This document shows, piece after piece, positions 27,174-35,791 of a stretch of DNA of 64,000 nt (its first letter is position 1; the number at the start of each line of letters is the position of its first letter). The stretch comes from Pyxidicoccus parkwaysis (lineage in GTDB: Bacteria > Myxococcota > Myxococcia > Myxococcales > Myxococcaceae): positions 9,972,001 through 10,036,000 of the forward strand of contig NZ_CP071090.1 in NCBI RefSeq assembly GCF_017301735.1, read 5' to 3'. Under the pieces are notes generated by a model, which saw nothing but the letters and a program-made list of their open reading frames with translations, was not told where the DNA came from and ran no database searches. The translations under genes and the position numbers were made by a program.

Positions 27174-29570
27174 ATGAGCAGCAGGACCGTCAGGCCCCAG
27201 AGTCGTATCACGGCCGCGGTCCGCGTCCTGGCCTGGCTCGCGGCGCTGGGAGTCATCGCCATCGGCGCTCTGTCGCTGGTGGGTCACGTGCGGCACGTCT
27301 CGCGTCTGCAGTCGATGGTGACCGGCTACCCCACCACGCCCCCCTCGAGCAGCCTGGCGCTGGTGCTCGGCGGACTCTCGCTGGGACTGAGGCTGCCGCG
27401 CCGCGGCTCCCGGCTCCGCGCGGCGCTCTCGGTGGCCTGCGCGCTGGCGATGACAGCCATCGGCGCGATGAGCCTCTTCCAGGACGTCGTGGAACCGACC
27501 GAGGGCGTGGACACGCTGCTCGCGTGGATGCTCGGGGAGGATGTCGCGCAAGTGGGGCGCCCCTCGCCGCTCGCCTCGGTGTGCCTGGTGCTGCTGGGCC
27601 CCGCGCTGGTGCTGCTGGGCAGCCGCCGCAAGCGGGCGACGCGCGACACGCTCACGGTGCTGGCGATGCTGCTGGCGCTGCTCGGGTTCAACAGCATGCT
27701 GCTCGGCCCGCTGCTGGGAGATGGCACCAGCGTCATCCTCTCGCAGCGGAGCATGGGCCTGCCCGCCTCGCTCGCGCTGCAACTGCTGTGTCTGGGAACG
27801 CTGTGCGCGCGGCCGGAGCAGGGACTGGCGGCGCGCGTCACCCGCGACTCGCTGGGCGGGTTCCTCGCGCGCAGGCTCGTCCCGGTGGCGATGCTGGGGC
27901 CTCCGCTGCTGGCCGTGGCGCTGGTGCTGCTGTACAGCGCCGGCGTCATCAACCACGAGGCGAAGCTGCCCCTCTTCGCCACCGTGGTGTGCGCGGGCGG
28001 CACGGGACTGGTGCTGATGGCGGCGCGGGCGCTGGACGTGCTCGAGGCGAAGCGCAAGCAGACCACCGCCGCGCTGGAGGCCTCCGAGGCGCGCTACCGC
28101 GGACTGCTGGAGACGGCGCCGGCCCCCGTGCTGACGGTGGACGCGCGCGGGCTGCTGCGCTTCGTCAACGCCGAGGCGGAGCGCGTGTTCGGCTACCGGC
28201 GCGAGGAGCTGCTGGGGCGCGAGGTGGAGGTGCTGGTCCCGGAGGGACTCTTCGGCGGGCGGCGCCTGGATGTCGCGCCCGACGAGCGCGCCCTGCACGG
28301 GCTGCGCAAGGACGGCACCGAGGTGAGGCTGGAGGTCCGGCTGAGCCTCCTCTCGGACCAGGAGGGGACGAGCCTGCTCGCCCTCCTCCGCGATGTCACC
28401 GAGCGCGAGCGGTACCTCGCCGGCGTGCAGCGCGCCCACGAGGAGACGGAGGTACAGCGCAAGCTGCTCCAGGTGGTGCTGGAGCACGCGCCCGTGGGCG
28501 TCATGTTCATCGACCCGCTGACCGGCACGCTGGTGAGCAACCGCGTGGCGGAAGCGCTGTATGGCCGGGAGAATCCGGCGGTGCGGCAGAGCGAATACCT
28601 GCCCAACCTGCGCCACCCGGATGGGCGGATCGTGGAGCTGGCGGAATTGCCCTCCACGCGCGCGGCGGCGACGGGCCGGGTGGTGGGCCCGGAGGAGTTC
28701 CTCATCGTGCAGCCAGACGGGAACACCGTCCCCATCCTATCCACGGCGGCACCCATTCCCGGCCCCCCGGGCGGCTCTCGCGGCGTGGTGGTGAGCTTCC
28801 AGGACCTGACGACGCGGTATGAGCTGGACCGGCTGCGCGAGGAGTACGTGGGCCTCATCTCGCATGACCTGCGCGGCCCGCTCCAGGTCATCAACCTGCG
28901 CGCGAGCCTGCTCCAGCGAGACCTGCACGCGCGGCACCTGGCGCGCGAGGAGGGGCTCACCGAGGCCATCCTCCGCAGCGTGGGCTGGATGAGCGCCATG
29001 ATTGAGGACCTGCTGGAGGGCTCGCGGCTGGAGTCGAGGCGCGCGCCGCTGCGCCGCGAGCCGAAGGACCTGGTCCGCTTCCTGGAGGAGGTGCTGGAGC
29101 GCGACGTGCCGCCGGACCTGCGCGAGCGCTTCCGGCTGGACGTGGCCGGACAGGTGCCGTCGGTGTGGGTGGACCCGGCGCGGCTGGAGCGGGTGCTGGC
29201 GAACCTGCTCGGCAACGCGGCGAAGTACAGCCCGCCGCCGCTGCCGGTGGTGGTGCGCGCCCGTGCACACGAGGCGTGGGTGGTGGTGTCCGTGAACGAC
29301 CAGGGCCCGGGGCTCGCGCCCGAGGACGCCGAGCACATCTTCGACAAGTACTACCGCACGAAGCAGGGCAGCGCGTCCGACGCGAAGGGGCTGGGCCTGG
29401 GGCTCTACATCAGCCGGCTCATCGTCGAGGCGCACGGCGGCCGCATCTGGGTGGAGAGCGAGCCCGGCAAGGGGGCCGCCTTCTGCTTCAGCCTGCCCGT
29501 GGGCCCCCCGCGCGAAGAATCCGTCCCCGGTCCGCGACCGGACCCGACGGGGCCAGCGAGCGACGCGTGA
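27174..29570 (+). CDS. Membrane sensor histidine kinase with two PAS domains
   Basis: A 798-residue hybrid-less sensor kinase. About eight hydrophobic helices occupy residues 12-290, resembling MASE-type integral sensor domains. Two PAS domains follow: about 300-420 (YRGLLETAPAPVLTVDARG, VFGYRREELLGREVEVLVP) and about 430-545 (LEHAPVGVMFIDPLTGTLV). The HisKA box is LISHDLRGPLQVINLRAS, and the ATPase has NLLGNAAKYS (N box), NDQGPGLAPEDAEHIFDKYY (G1 and F boxes) and GLGLGLYISR (G2 box). The ATG at 27174 has CCAGGG before it and puts the first helix near the start. No cognate regulator is adjacent, which is common in myxobacteria. Confidence 0.9.
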   Translation: MSSRTVRPQSRITAAVRVLAWLAALGVIAIGALSLVGHVRHVSRLQSMVTGYPTTPPSSSLALVLGGLSLGLRLPRRGSRLRAALSVACALAMTAIGAMSLFQDVVEPTEGVDTLLAWMLGEDVAQVGRPSPLASVCLVLLGPALVLLGSRRKRATRDTLTVLAMLLALLGFNSMLLGPLLGDGTSVILSQRSMGLPASLALQLLCLGTLCARPEQGLAARVTRDSLGGFLARRLVPVAMLGPPLLAVALVLLYSAGVINHEAKLPLFATVVCAGGTGLVLMAARALDVLEAKRKQTTAALEASEARYRGLLETAPAPVLTVDARGLLRFVNAEAERVFGYRREELLGREVEVLVPEGLFGGRRLDVAPDERALHGLRKDGTEVRLEVRLSLLSDQEGTSLLALLRDVTERERYLAGVQRAHEETEVQRKLLQVVLEHAPVGVMFIDPLTGTLVSNRVAEALYGRENPAVRQSEYLPNLRHPDGRIVELAELPSTRAAATGRVVGPEEFLIVQPDGNTVPILSTAAPIPGPPGGSRGVVVSFQDLTTRYELDRLREEYVGLISHDLRGPLQVINLRASLLQRDLHARHLAREEGLTEAILRSVGWMSAMIEDLLEGSRLESRRAPLRREPKDLVRFLEEVLERDVPPDLRERFRLDVAGQVPSVWVDPARLERVLANLLGNAAKYSPPPLPVVVRARAHEAWVVVSVNDQGPGLAPEDAEHIFDKYYRTKQGSASDAKGLGLGLYISRLIVEAHGGRIWVESEPGKGAAFCFSLPVGPPREESVPGPRPDPTGPASDA

Positions 29571-29582
29571 GCCAGGAAGGCT

Positions 29583-29701
29583 GCGCGGAGGCCGGATTCT
29601 CGGCCCCAGCGGCGCCACTCATTGCGAGCTCACCGGAGCCCATGGGCACGCCTCGAGTCACCGGGCCGGACAGACCGCGCGGAGGCCGGATTCTCGGCCC
29701 C
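29583..29701. repeat. Direct repeat of a 25-bp hairpin element between convergent genes
   Basis: An identical 25-base sequence beginning GCGCGGAGGCC occurs at 29583-29607 and 29677-29701, 94 bp apart. Each copy contains an inverted repeat GGCCG/CGGCC with a 6-base loop (GATTCT). They lie between the histidine kinase stop and the convergent TolB-like gene, so tandem terminators are likely. Confidence 0.5.
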
Positions 29702-29758
29702 GGCGGCGATGCCGGTGCAACGCAGGCGCCGGCCCCTCCAGCGCGGGCGCCTGCGCCG

Positions 29759-30862
29759 TCAGCGCCGCACCCAGCGTGGCAGCCAGTCCGCGCCCTTCGC
29801 GGTGGTGAGCCGCGTCTGTCCGGTGCCATCCGCGCGCATCAGGTACACGTCGGTGTTCCCGTCGCGCTCGGACACGAAGGCCAGGTACTTCCCGTCCGGG
29901 CTCCACGCCGGCATGTCGTCGCGGTGCTTGCCGTCCGTCAGCGCCACCGGCGCGCCTCCCGCGGCGGGCGCCACCCAGATGCGGCTTCTGCCCTCCGGCA
30001 GGCGGCTCACGTACGCCAGCTTCTGACCGTCCGGACTCCACGCCGCCTCGCGCTCCTCGCCCTCCCCGGCCGTGCCGGACACCGGGCGCAGGTTCGCTCC
30101 GTCCGGGCGCACGAGGTACAGCCGGTCCTGGCCCTGCCGGTCGCTGACGAACAGGAGCCACTTCCCGTCCGGGCTCCACTGCGGCGAGCGGTCCTCCTTG
30201 TAGAAGGCGGTGATGCGCCGCTCCTGCGTGCCGTCCGCGCGCGACACGTAGATTTCCGGGTCGCCCTCGCGGCTGCACACGTACGCCACCTCCGCCCCGT
30301 CCGGCGACACCGACGGCTCGAAGCAGCCCTGCTTCACCTGCGTCAGCGGCACCTCCTCCGTGCCCTCGCGCGGCTGGAGCTTCACCACGTCGCTGAAGCC
30401 CTTCGCGTCGGACTCCGCCACCAGCCACCCGCCGTCCGGAGCCCAGCTCGCGTTGCGCGCGCGCGCCCGGGGCACGTTCAGCGGCAACACCTTGCCTCCG
30501 TCGAGCGGCACCACGCGCATCTGCTGGAACTGGAGCCCGCCCTGCTCGCGCACGGCAATCACCAGCAGGGACTTCCCGTCCGGCGACGGCGGGCCGGGGT
30601 ACTCGTCCTCCTCGCCCTTCGTAACCTGCGTCTCCTTCCCATCCGGAGTCACCCACCACACGTCCTTCTGCCCCGCCCGCTCCGACAGGAAGGCCACCAC
30701 GCCCGGAATGGCGCGTGCCTCTTCCTTCGACAGCGGCCCGGCGCCGGACGACGCCCCGCCACACCGGCCGGAGCACCCGACGCCGAGCACGGCGAGCGCG
30801 GCAACCACCCGCGCCCGCCACGGCCAGGAACGCTGCATCCGTTCGAGGCCCCGCATCGTCAT
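29759..30862 (-). CDS. TolB/WD40-like beta-propeller lipoprotein
   Basis: A 367-residue protein with a signal peptide and lipobox (ALAVLGVGCSGRCGG). The mature part has seven or so PD40-type repeats, recognisable by phrases such as PSPDGKSLLVIA, WSPDGKWLLFVSDR, AWSPDGQKLAYVSR and WSPDGKYLAFVSERDG. These build a TolB-like propeller, probably a periplasmic or surface binding platform. It starts at 30862, 1 bp past the end of the upstream amidase gene (stop at 30864-30866), so the two are likely co-transcribed. In-frame ATGs at 30856 and a few codons later are alternative starts. Confidence 0.82.
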   Translation of the reverse strand: MTMRGLERMQRSWPWRARVVAALAVLGVGCSGRCGGASSGAGPLSKEEARAIPGVVAFLSERAGQKDVWWVTPDGKETQVTKGEEDEYPGPPSPDGKSLLVIAVREQGGLQFQQMRVVPLDGGKVLPLNVPRARARNASWAPDGGWLVAESDAKGFSDVVKLQPREGTEEVPLTQVKQGCFEPSVSPDGAEVAYVCSREGDPEIYVSRADGTQERRITAFYKEDRSPQWSPDGKWLLFVSDRQGQDRLYLVRPDGANLRPVSGTAGEGEEREAAWSPDGQKLAYVSRLPEGRSRIWVAPAAGGAPVALTDGKHRDDMPAWSPDGKYLAFVSERDGNTDVYLMRADGTGQTRLTTAKGADWLPRWVRR

Positions 30863-30863
30863 G

Positions 30864-32498
30864 TCAGCGGACCTGGATGGCGTCCGCCATGACGACGTAG
30901 CCCGCGCCGGTCCACCGGCTGAGCTGCACCTTGTTCCAGCCCGCGGGGAAGCTCCACGTGCCCAGCGTGTTCCACTTGCTGCCGTTGGCCTGCTGATTCA
31001 CGCTCACCGTCACGTTGCCCGAGGACGTGGTGACGATGAACGGCGCGGACGGAGAGCGGTTGGTGCCAGACACCCACCACGCGTCGATGGTCTTCGTGGC
31101 GGCCGCCGGCAGGTAGAACTCGAAGACGGCCGGCGCGGAGATGGCCTCGGTGGCGGCGTAGTAGTAGCCGCTGCCGTAGTAGCCGGCGCTGTAGCCGTCC
31201 GTCCACGTGCCCACCGTGGAGAAGCGCGCGTTGGCGGCGTTGTTGTTGGCGTTGTTGCTGTCCACCACGATGGTGCCCGAGGAGCTGCCGTCACCGCAGT
31301 AGCTCTTGATCTTGCTGATGTACGTGGACCACGGCCAGTTCGGACCCGGGTCCGTGCGGGTGGCGGGCTGGAGGCGGCCGTGCGCGACGATGTGGTAGCT
31401 GTCGCGGACGATGCCCTGGCCCTGGGTGATGTCGCAGGACAGCTTCGCCGAGGCGTCAATCTGGCCCGCGGGGAACGAGCTCTGGCTGGCGAAGCCGCCG
31501 TGCTCGATGCCCACCGCGAAGTGATTCACGGAGGTGCCGTTGAGGCCGCAGCTCACGTTGCCGTTGAGGCTGCAGTCATAGGTGGCGCCCACGTGCCAGG
31601 CGCGGTCGGACTCGCGCACGAGCTGCGAAATCTCGCTGCCGCTCTCGTTGACGACGTAGTGCGCGCTGACGCCCGCGTCGGGGTTGACCAGCCAGCCCCA
31701 GCAGCCCGAGTAGGCGCCCTCACAGGTGTGGATGACAATCATCGACACGTCCGTGCCCGCCGGACGCGAGTTGTAGTTGGGCGACGGGTGCCAGACGGCG
31801 GCCGCGTAGTCCGGGCCGGCGGCGAAGGCCTGCATGCGAGGCAGGACGAACTTCGCCTCGACGGACGTGGGCTCCAGCGAGACGGCGACCTTGCCCTCGG
31901 GGGTGAAGGCGCCCGCGCCCTCGCGCAGCACGGCGTACACGTCGTTGTGGATGTAGTGCGCCTGGATGTCGGTGTTGGTGATGTCCGTCAGGCGCACGGC
32001 CACCGGCGCCCACGCGCCCAGGTCCGTGCGGTCGATGCCCGCCTCGGTGGCGTACTTCGACAGCAACGCGGCGCCGGCCCGGAGGTTGGCGAGCGAGTCG
32101 GTGCGCACGGCCTGCTCGGTGACGCCGGCCAGGGCCGCGCCCTCGGAGATGTGCGCCCCGCGCAGGGCCAGCAGGCCGTACGCGGCGGGACGGCCCTCGA
32201 ACTCCTCGGTGCCCGTGACGAACTCCCAGCGCGTCTCCGCGTAGGAGATGGCCTTGAGCAGATTCACCGGGACGTTGAACTCACCGGCGGCCTTGGCGAA
32301 CTGCGCGTCGAGCTGCACGGGGGTGCGGCGGGCGGCGTCCGCCACCGCGCGGGCGGCGTCCTGGGCCGCGGTGGACGGCGTCTCGGAGGTGGGGGGCGTC
32401 TCCGTAGCGGGGGCGGGCGTTTCCGCCGGCTGGGGGCCGCAGGCGGTCAGGGCCATGGCCGCGGCGGTGGCCGCGAGCGTCTTGCGAAACAGGTGCAT
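30864..32498 (-). CDS. N-acetylmuramoyl-L-alanine amidase lipoprotein with golvesin-like C-terminal domain
   Basis: A 544-residue cell-wall hydrolase. Lipobox AMALTAC is followed by a Pro/Thr-rich linker. Residues about 60-200 resemble a lysozyme-like module (FNVPVNLLKAISYAETRWEF). The Amidase_2 domain spans about 240-400: MIVIHTCEGAYSG with the zinc His, DRAWHVGA, VNHFAVGIEHGG and the distal YHIVAHGRLQPATRTDPG with His and Asp. The C-terminal 135 residues (IVVDSNNANNNAANARFS to the end) match a golvesin-type domain that usually mediates extracellular binding. AGGAG lies just upstream of the ATG at 32498. It is probably co-transcribed with the TolB-like gene. Confidence 0.88.
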   Translation of the reverse strand: MHLFRKTLAATAAAMALTACGPQPAETPAPATETPPTSETPSTAAQDAARAVADAARRTPVQLDAQFAKAAGEFNVPVNLLKAISYAETRWEFVTGTEEFEGRPAAYGLLALRGAHISEGAALAGVTEQAVRTDSLANLRAGAALLSKYATEAGIDRTDLGAWAPVAVRLTDITNTDIQAHYIHNDVYAVLREGAGAFTPEGKVAVSLEPTSVEAKFVLPRMQAFAAGPDYAAAVWHPSPNYNSRPAGTDVSMIVIHTCEGAYSGCWGWLVNPDAGVSAHYVVNESGSEISQLVRESDRAWHVGATYDCSLNGNVSCGLNGTSVNHFAVGIEHGGFASQSSFPAGQIDASAKLSCDITQGQGIVRDSYHIVAHGRLQPATRTDPGPNWPWSTYISKIKSYCGDGSSSGTIVVDSNNANNNAANARFSTVGTWTDGYSAGYYGSGYYYAATEAISAPAVFEFYLPAAATKTIDAWWVSGTNRSPSAPFIVTTSSGNVTVSVNQQANGSKWNTLGTWSFPAGWNKVQLSRWTGAGYVVMADAIQVR

Positions 32499-32960
32499 GG
32501 GAACTCCTGTGAGGGGGAACGGCAGCTCCACGGTCCGCCCCCACTTCCGGGAGCGGCGCAGGGGGGCGCCTTGAGCAGCATGCGTGCCAGCCTCGCTCTC
32601 CCCGGAAAATCCTCGTTTCCTGGCTCCAGGTGGAGCACGGATGCTCCACTCCTTGAGTCAAGAAATCGACCGCCGCCGGGCGCGATTGGACCCACAACCC
32701 ATTGAAATCATGGACTTGTGACGCTCGCGTCACCGCAACTGGAGCGTCCAGGTGCCCCTTGCGTGTCGCACTGACGCATTCCGAGACAGGCTCAGCGTAA
32801 ACTATTTTTACGCCATTCTCGTGCCTCTCTCTTTTTAGCGTGGAGCCGGAAGGACGGGGCGGGCCGCGGCTCCCAGGGGTGCCAGGCCGCCCCGCCGGAA
32901 CCCGGGCCGGGAGGCGTGACGGTGCCGACACGGGCGGAGGCTTCCGCTATGAGGAGGGGC
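32499..32960. other. Divergent promoter region with two small inverted repeats
   Basis: This 460-bp gap separates the divergent amidase and phosphoesterase genes. It holds two perfect 6-bp inverted repeats: GTGACG/CGTCAC (32718-32733, 4-base loop) and CGTAAA/TTTACG (32796-32812, 5-base loop). The second sits in a locally AT-rich stretch and could be an operator or part of a promoter. No gene of convincing composition is seen here. Confidence 0.4.
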
Positions 32961-33698
32961 ATGCGGCTCTTCGGCATTGGCGACACGCACCTGCCCTCCA
33001 CACGGCAGAAGGACATGCACCGCTTCGGGTGGACGGAGCATCCGCTCCCGCTCCAACGGGCGTGGGACGAGAAGGTGCGCCCGGAGGACGTGGTCATCGT
33101 GGCGGGCGACATCTCCTGGGGCACGCGGCCGCACGAGGTGCTGGAAGATTTGGCGTGGCTGGACGCGCGGCCGGGCCGCAAGGTGCTGGTGCGCGGCAAC
33201 CACGACTACTGGTGGGGCGACTCGGCGTCCAAGCTGCGCAAGCTGCTGGAGCCATACAAGACGCTGGAGGGCTTCCTCCAGAACAGCGCCGTCGTCATGG
33301 GCCCGTGGGTGATTGCGGGCAGCCGGCTGTGGACGGCGCCCGAGGCTCCGCCCATGCCCGGCGGGGAGATGGGCGACGAGCCGGCGGACCTGGGCTACGT
33401 GGAGCGCGAGACGCGGCGGCTCGCGGCGTCATTCGAGGACGCGAAGAAGAAGGAAGCAGCCAGCCCCACCCCGCTGGTCCGCGTGGTGGCGGTGCACTTC
33501 CCACCCGTGTACGCGAACCAGAAGGCCACCGCCTTCAGCGAGCCGATTGAAGCCTTCGGCCCCAAGGTGTGCGTCTATGGACACCTGCACGCGGAGGGCA
33601 TCTCCGCGGGCTTCACGGGGGAGCGGGCCGGGGTCAAGTACGTGCTGGCATCGTGCGACGCGGCGCGCTTCTCGCCGGTGCTGCTCGACGAGGTGTGA
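32961..33698 (+). CDS. Calcineurin-like metallophosphoesterase
   Basis: A 245-residue cytoplasmic protein with the full metallophosphoesterase motif set: GDTH (D8, H10) in LFGIGDTHLPS, VAGDISWG (D50), RGNHDYWWG (N80, H81), VVAVHFPPVYAN and VYGHLHAEG. Its close form resembles bacterial proteins annotated as Icc-like phosphohydrolases; the substrate is unknown. I chose the ATG at 32961 because GAGGAGGGG lies directly upstream; an ATG at 32949 would add four residues. The DUF2378 gene follows 95 bp later on the same strand. Confidence 0.88.
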   Translation: MRLFGIGDTHLPSTRQKDMHRFGWTEHPLPLQRAWDEKVRPEDVVIVAGDISWGTRPHEVLEDLAWLDARPGRKVLVRGNHDYWWGDSASKLRKLLEPYKTLEGFLQNSAVVMGPWVIAGSRLWTAPEAPPMPGGEMGDEPADLGYVERETRRLAASFEDAKKKEAASPTPLVRVVAVHFPPVYANQKATAFSEPIEAFGPKVCVYGHLHAEGISAGFTGERAGVKYVLASCDAARFSPVLLDEV

Positions 33699-33793
33699 GC
33701 GCCTTTCGCGCGCGACGTGTGTCGTACGGGCAGTCCAGCTAGATTCCCGCCGCTTTCCCACCGGGGGCCGAGGGCGGGAAGCAGGAGTGGGTC

Positions 33794-34375
33794 ATGCCGT
33801 CCAACAAGGCAGAGCTCGTCGCTCGCATCGCCGCCGCGAGGCCGGGCGACACGGTGCGGGGACTGTTCTTCAAGACGGTGTTCGACCTCGTCGAGCAAAA
33901 CGCCGGCCCGCCCGCGCTGCAGGCGGTGCGCGAGGGCGTGCTGGCGGCGAGCTACTGGGAGCTGCGCTCGTACCCGGTGCAGGACTTCCTCACCCTGCTC
34001 TACCGCGCTGCGGACGTGCTGGAGGGCCCGCTGGGGCCGGAGAACGCCGTCTACCACGCGTGCGGCGAGACGGGCGTGACGCGCTACTCCACCGGCCCGG
34101 GCATGCTCATCTTCGGCATCATCTCCCGGGGTGACCCGCAGAAGCTCTTCGCGGGCGCGCAGATGGGCTACAGCGCAGCCGTGTCCTACGGCAGCCGGGA
34201 GTACCTCACCACGGGGCCCCGCTCCGGCACGCTGCGCGTACGCCGGGACATGCTGCCGCCCGCGTACCACGAGGGCATCCTCACCGGCGCGCTGAAGGTG
34301 CTGGGACTGAAGGGGTCGGCGCGCGCCACCGCGCACGGCATCGACCGCGTGGACTACGACATCCAGTGGGAGTAG
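33794..34375 (+). CDS. DUF2378 family protein (myxobacterial paralogous family)
   Basis: A 193-residue soluble protein of the DUF2378 (TIGR02265) family, which is expanded in Myxococcus and relatives and has no established function. Characteristic segments include DTVRGLFFKTVFDLVEQNAG, YPVQDFLTLLYRAADVLE, GMLIFGIISRGDPQKLF and the C-terminal LTGALKVLGLKGSARATAHG followed by DYDIQW. The length is typical. The end is 12 bp from the stop of the convergent hot-dog gene. Confidence 0.85.
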   Translation: MPSNKAELVARIAAARPGDTVRGLFFKTVFDLVEQNAGPPALQAVREGVLAASYWELRSYPVQDFLTLLYRAADVLEGPLGPENAVYHACGETGVTRYSTGPGMLIFGIISRGDPQKLFAGAQMGYSAAVSYGSREYLTTGPRSGTLRVRRDMLPPAYHEGILTGALKVLGLKGSARATAHGIDRVDYDIQWE

Positions 34376-34387
34376 CGCGGCGGCACT

Positions 34388-35413
34388 TCAGTCCACGCGG
34401 GTGTACGTGACGTCGAGCTCCGCCACCACGCGCTCGCCCACCGAGGCCTGGCAGGTGAAGGTGTGCTCGTTGCCCTGGCGCGAGCGGCGGTGCGCGCCGA
34501 ACGTCACCGTCTGGCCGGCGAACGCGAGGCTGTCCGCGGACAGGCGCACGTCCTTGGCGAGGCAGCGCGCCCAGGGCGCACCCTCCAGGCGGCGCAACAG
34601 CGTGGTGGCCACGCGAGTCATGCCGCTGGCGACAATGGCCACCGGCATCACCGGGTGCAGGGCGAAGTGGCCCTTGCACATCTCCGGCGTCACGGGGCCC
34701 AGCGTGGCGTTGAGGGACTCGCCGTCCGCGCGCCAGTCGCGCAGGGCCAGCGGCTTGCTGTACGGGTTGGTGCGCAGCTTCGCCCACTCCTCGGGGGTGC
34801 GCTGGATGCCGTCGTCACGGCGCGGCTCGCTGCGCATCTCCTGGCGCGCGCCGCCGAACAGGCGGGTGAAGGCGGCGGCGGAGAGGACGTTGTAGTCCAC
34901 CTCCAGGCGGAACAGCGGCGTGCCGTCCTCGAGCGACAGCAGCGTCTGCGCGGTGGCCGTGCGCTTGCCGGTCATCTGCGCGCGGGCCAGGCCCCAGAGC
35001 AGCTCGGTGGAGCGGGCCATGGCCTCGGGGCGCAGCCACTGACCGCGCGCGCCGCACGCCAGGTAGAAGTGCTGGCCGTCCTTCGGCGCCACCAGCGCGG
35101 ACGCGCACGAGCCCAGGATGGCCAGGTGACGCCCCGACTCCGCCAGGCTGATGGGCATGGCCTCCGCGTCCGGGTCCTGCTGCACCGGAATGCGCGCCAC
35201 CACCTCGCCCTCGCCCATCACCGTCACGTCCTTCAGCGCGAAGTACGGGTCGCGGACGCAGATGCGCGGGTACAGGTCCGCGTGCGCCAGCTTCGTGTGC
35301 GGCGCCAGCCCGGCGAGCGTGCTCAGGGGCTCCTGCGCCGGCATCCAGGTACCGGCAGAGGCGCTGACGGGGGCGAGCGAAGGAGCGGAGACGATGGGGG
35401 CGACGTCGAGCAT
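34388..35413 (-). CDS. FabA/FabZ-like double hot-dog protein
   Basis: A 341-residue protein that appears to contain two hot-dog-fold segments. The C-terminal half includes PEMCKGHFALHPVMPVAIVA (about 244-263), which matches the GHFPGxPVMPGV active-site pattern of FabA/FabZ 3-hydroxyacyl-ACP dehydratases, with H249 in the catalytic position. The N-terminal half has ISLAESGRHLAILGSCASA, similar to the second-motif region of the same fold. This suggests a dehydratase or thioester-binding role in lipid or polyketide metabolism, but the usual Gly after MP is replaced by Val, so activity is uncertain. The ATG at 35413 starts MLDVAPIV. Confidence 0.65.
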   Translation of the reverse strand: MLDVAPIVSAPSLAPVSASAGTWMPAQEPLSTLAGLAPHTKLAHADLYPRICVRDPYFALKDVTVMGEGEVVARIPVQQDPDAEAMPISLAESGRHLAILGSCASALVAPKDGQHFYLACGARGQWLRPEAMARSTELLWGLARAQMTGKRTATAQTLLSLEDGTPLFRLEVDYNVLSAAAFTRLFGGARQEMRSEPRRDDGIQRTPEEWAKLRTNPYSKPLALRDWRADGESLNATLGPVTPEMCKGHFALHPVMPVAIVASGMTRVATTLLRRLEGAPWARCLAKDVRLSADSLAFAGQTVTFGAHRRSRQGNEHTFTCQASVGERVVAELDVTYTRVD

Positions 35414-35791
35414 GGAGACCTGACCTCTATTCGGACACGGGGTGTCGGGGGACACCTGCTCGCCTTGTAACCGAGGGAGCTTCCGGTGGTACAGAACTTT
35501 TTCTGTTACCCGGAAATATTCTCGTCCGAACGCCCGGAAAGTTTCCTCAGGCCGGTAATTTTATGTCGCAGACATAAATTCGAGCATGGCTCGGCCGGGT
35601 GGAAACTGCTCCAGGGAGCAAGAGAGCCGCATCCGACGCAGGGAGTCAAGCGCGGACTGGGGTGAACCCCACCCGTTTCCCTGCAAATGTCCGCCAATGA
35701 ATTCAGGGATTTATGTGACTCCGGGTTGGAGGCACACGAAGCCGCACTCTGGAGACACAGGAGGTGGTGCGGTGGCGCACGGGGATTCCGG
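35414..35791. promoter_or_regulatory. AT-rich intergenic region with inverted repeats
   Basis: The region upstream of the hot-dog gene is much richer in A/T than its surroundings at 35480-35580. It contains a perfect 8-bp inverted repeat with a 3-base spacer (TTTATGTC at 35560-35567, GACATAAA at 35571-35578), a 6-bp repeat ACAGAA/TTCTGT at 35491-35506, and two direct copies of CCCGGAAA (35509, 35533). These look like binding sites for a regulator of the hot-dog gene. No gene is seen. Confidence 0.45.

Noticed and set aside
35560..35578. Intrinsic terminator at the TTTATGTC palindrome
   Set aside because: AT-rich stem with no U-run and located before, not after, a gene; an operator is more likely.
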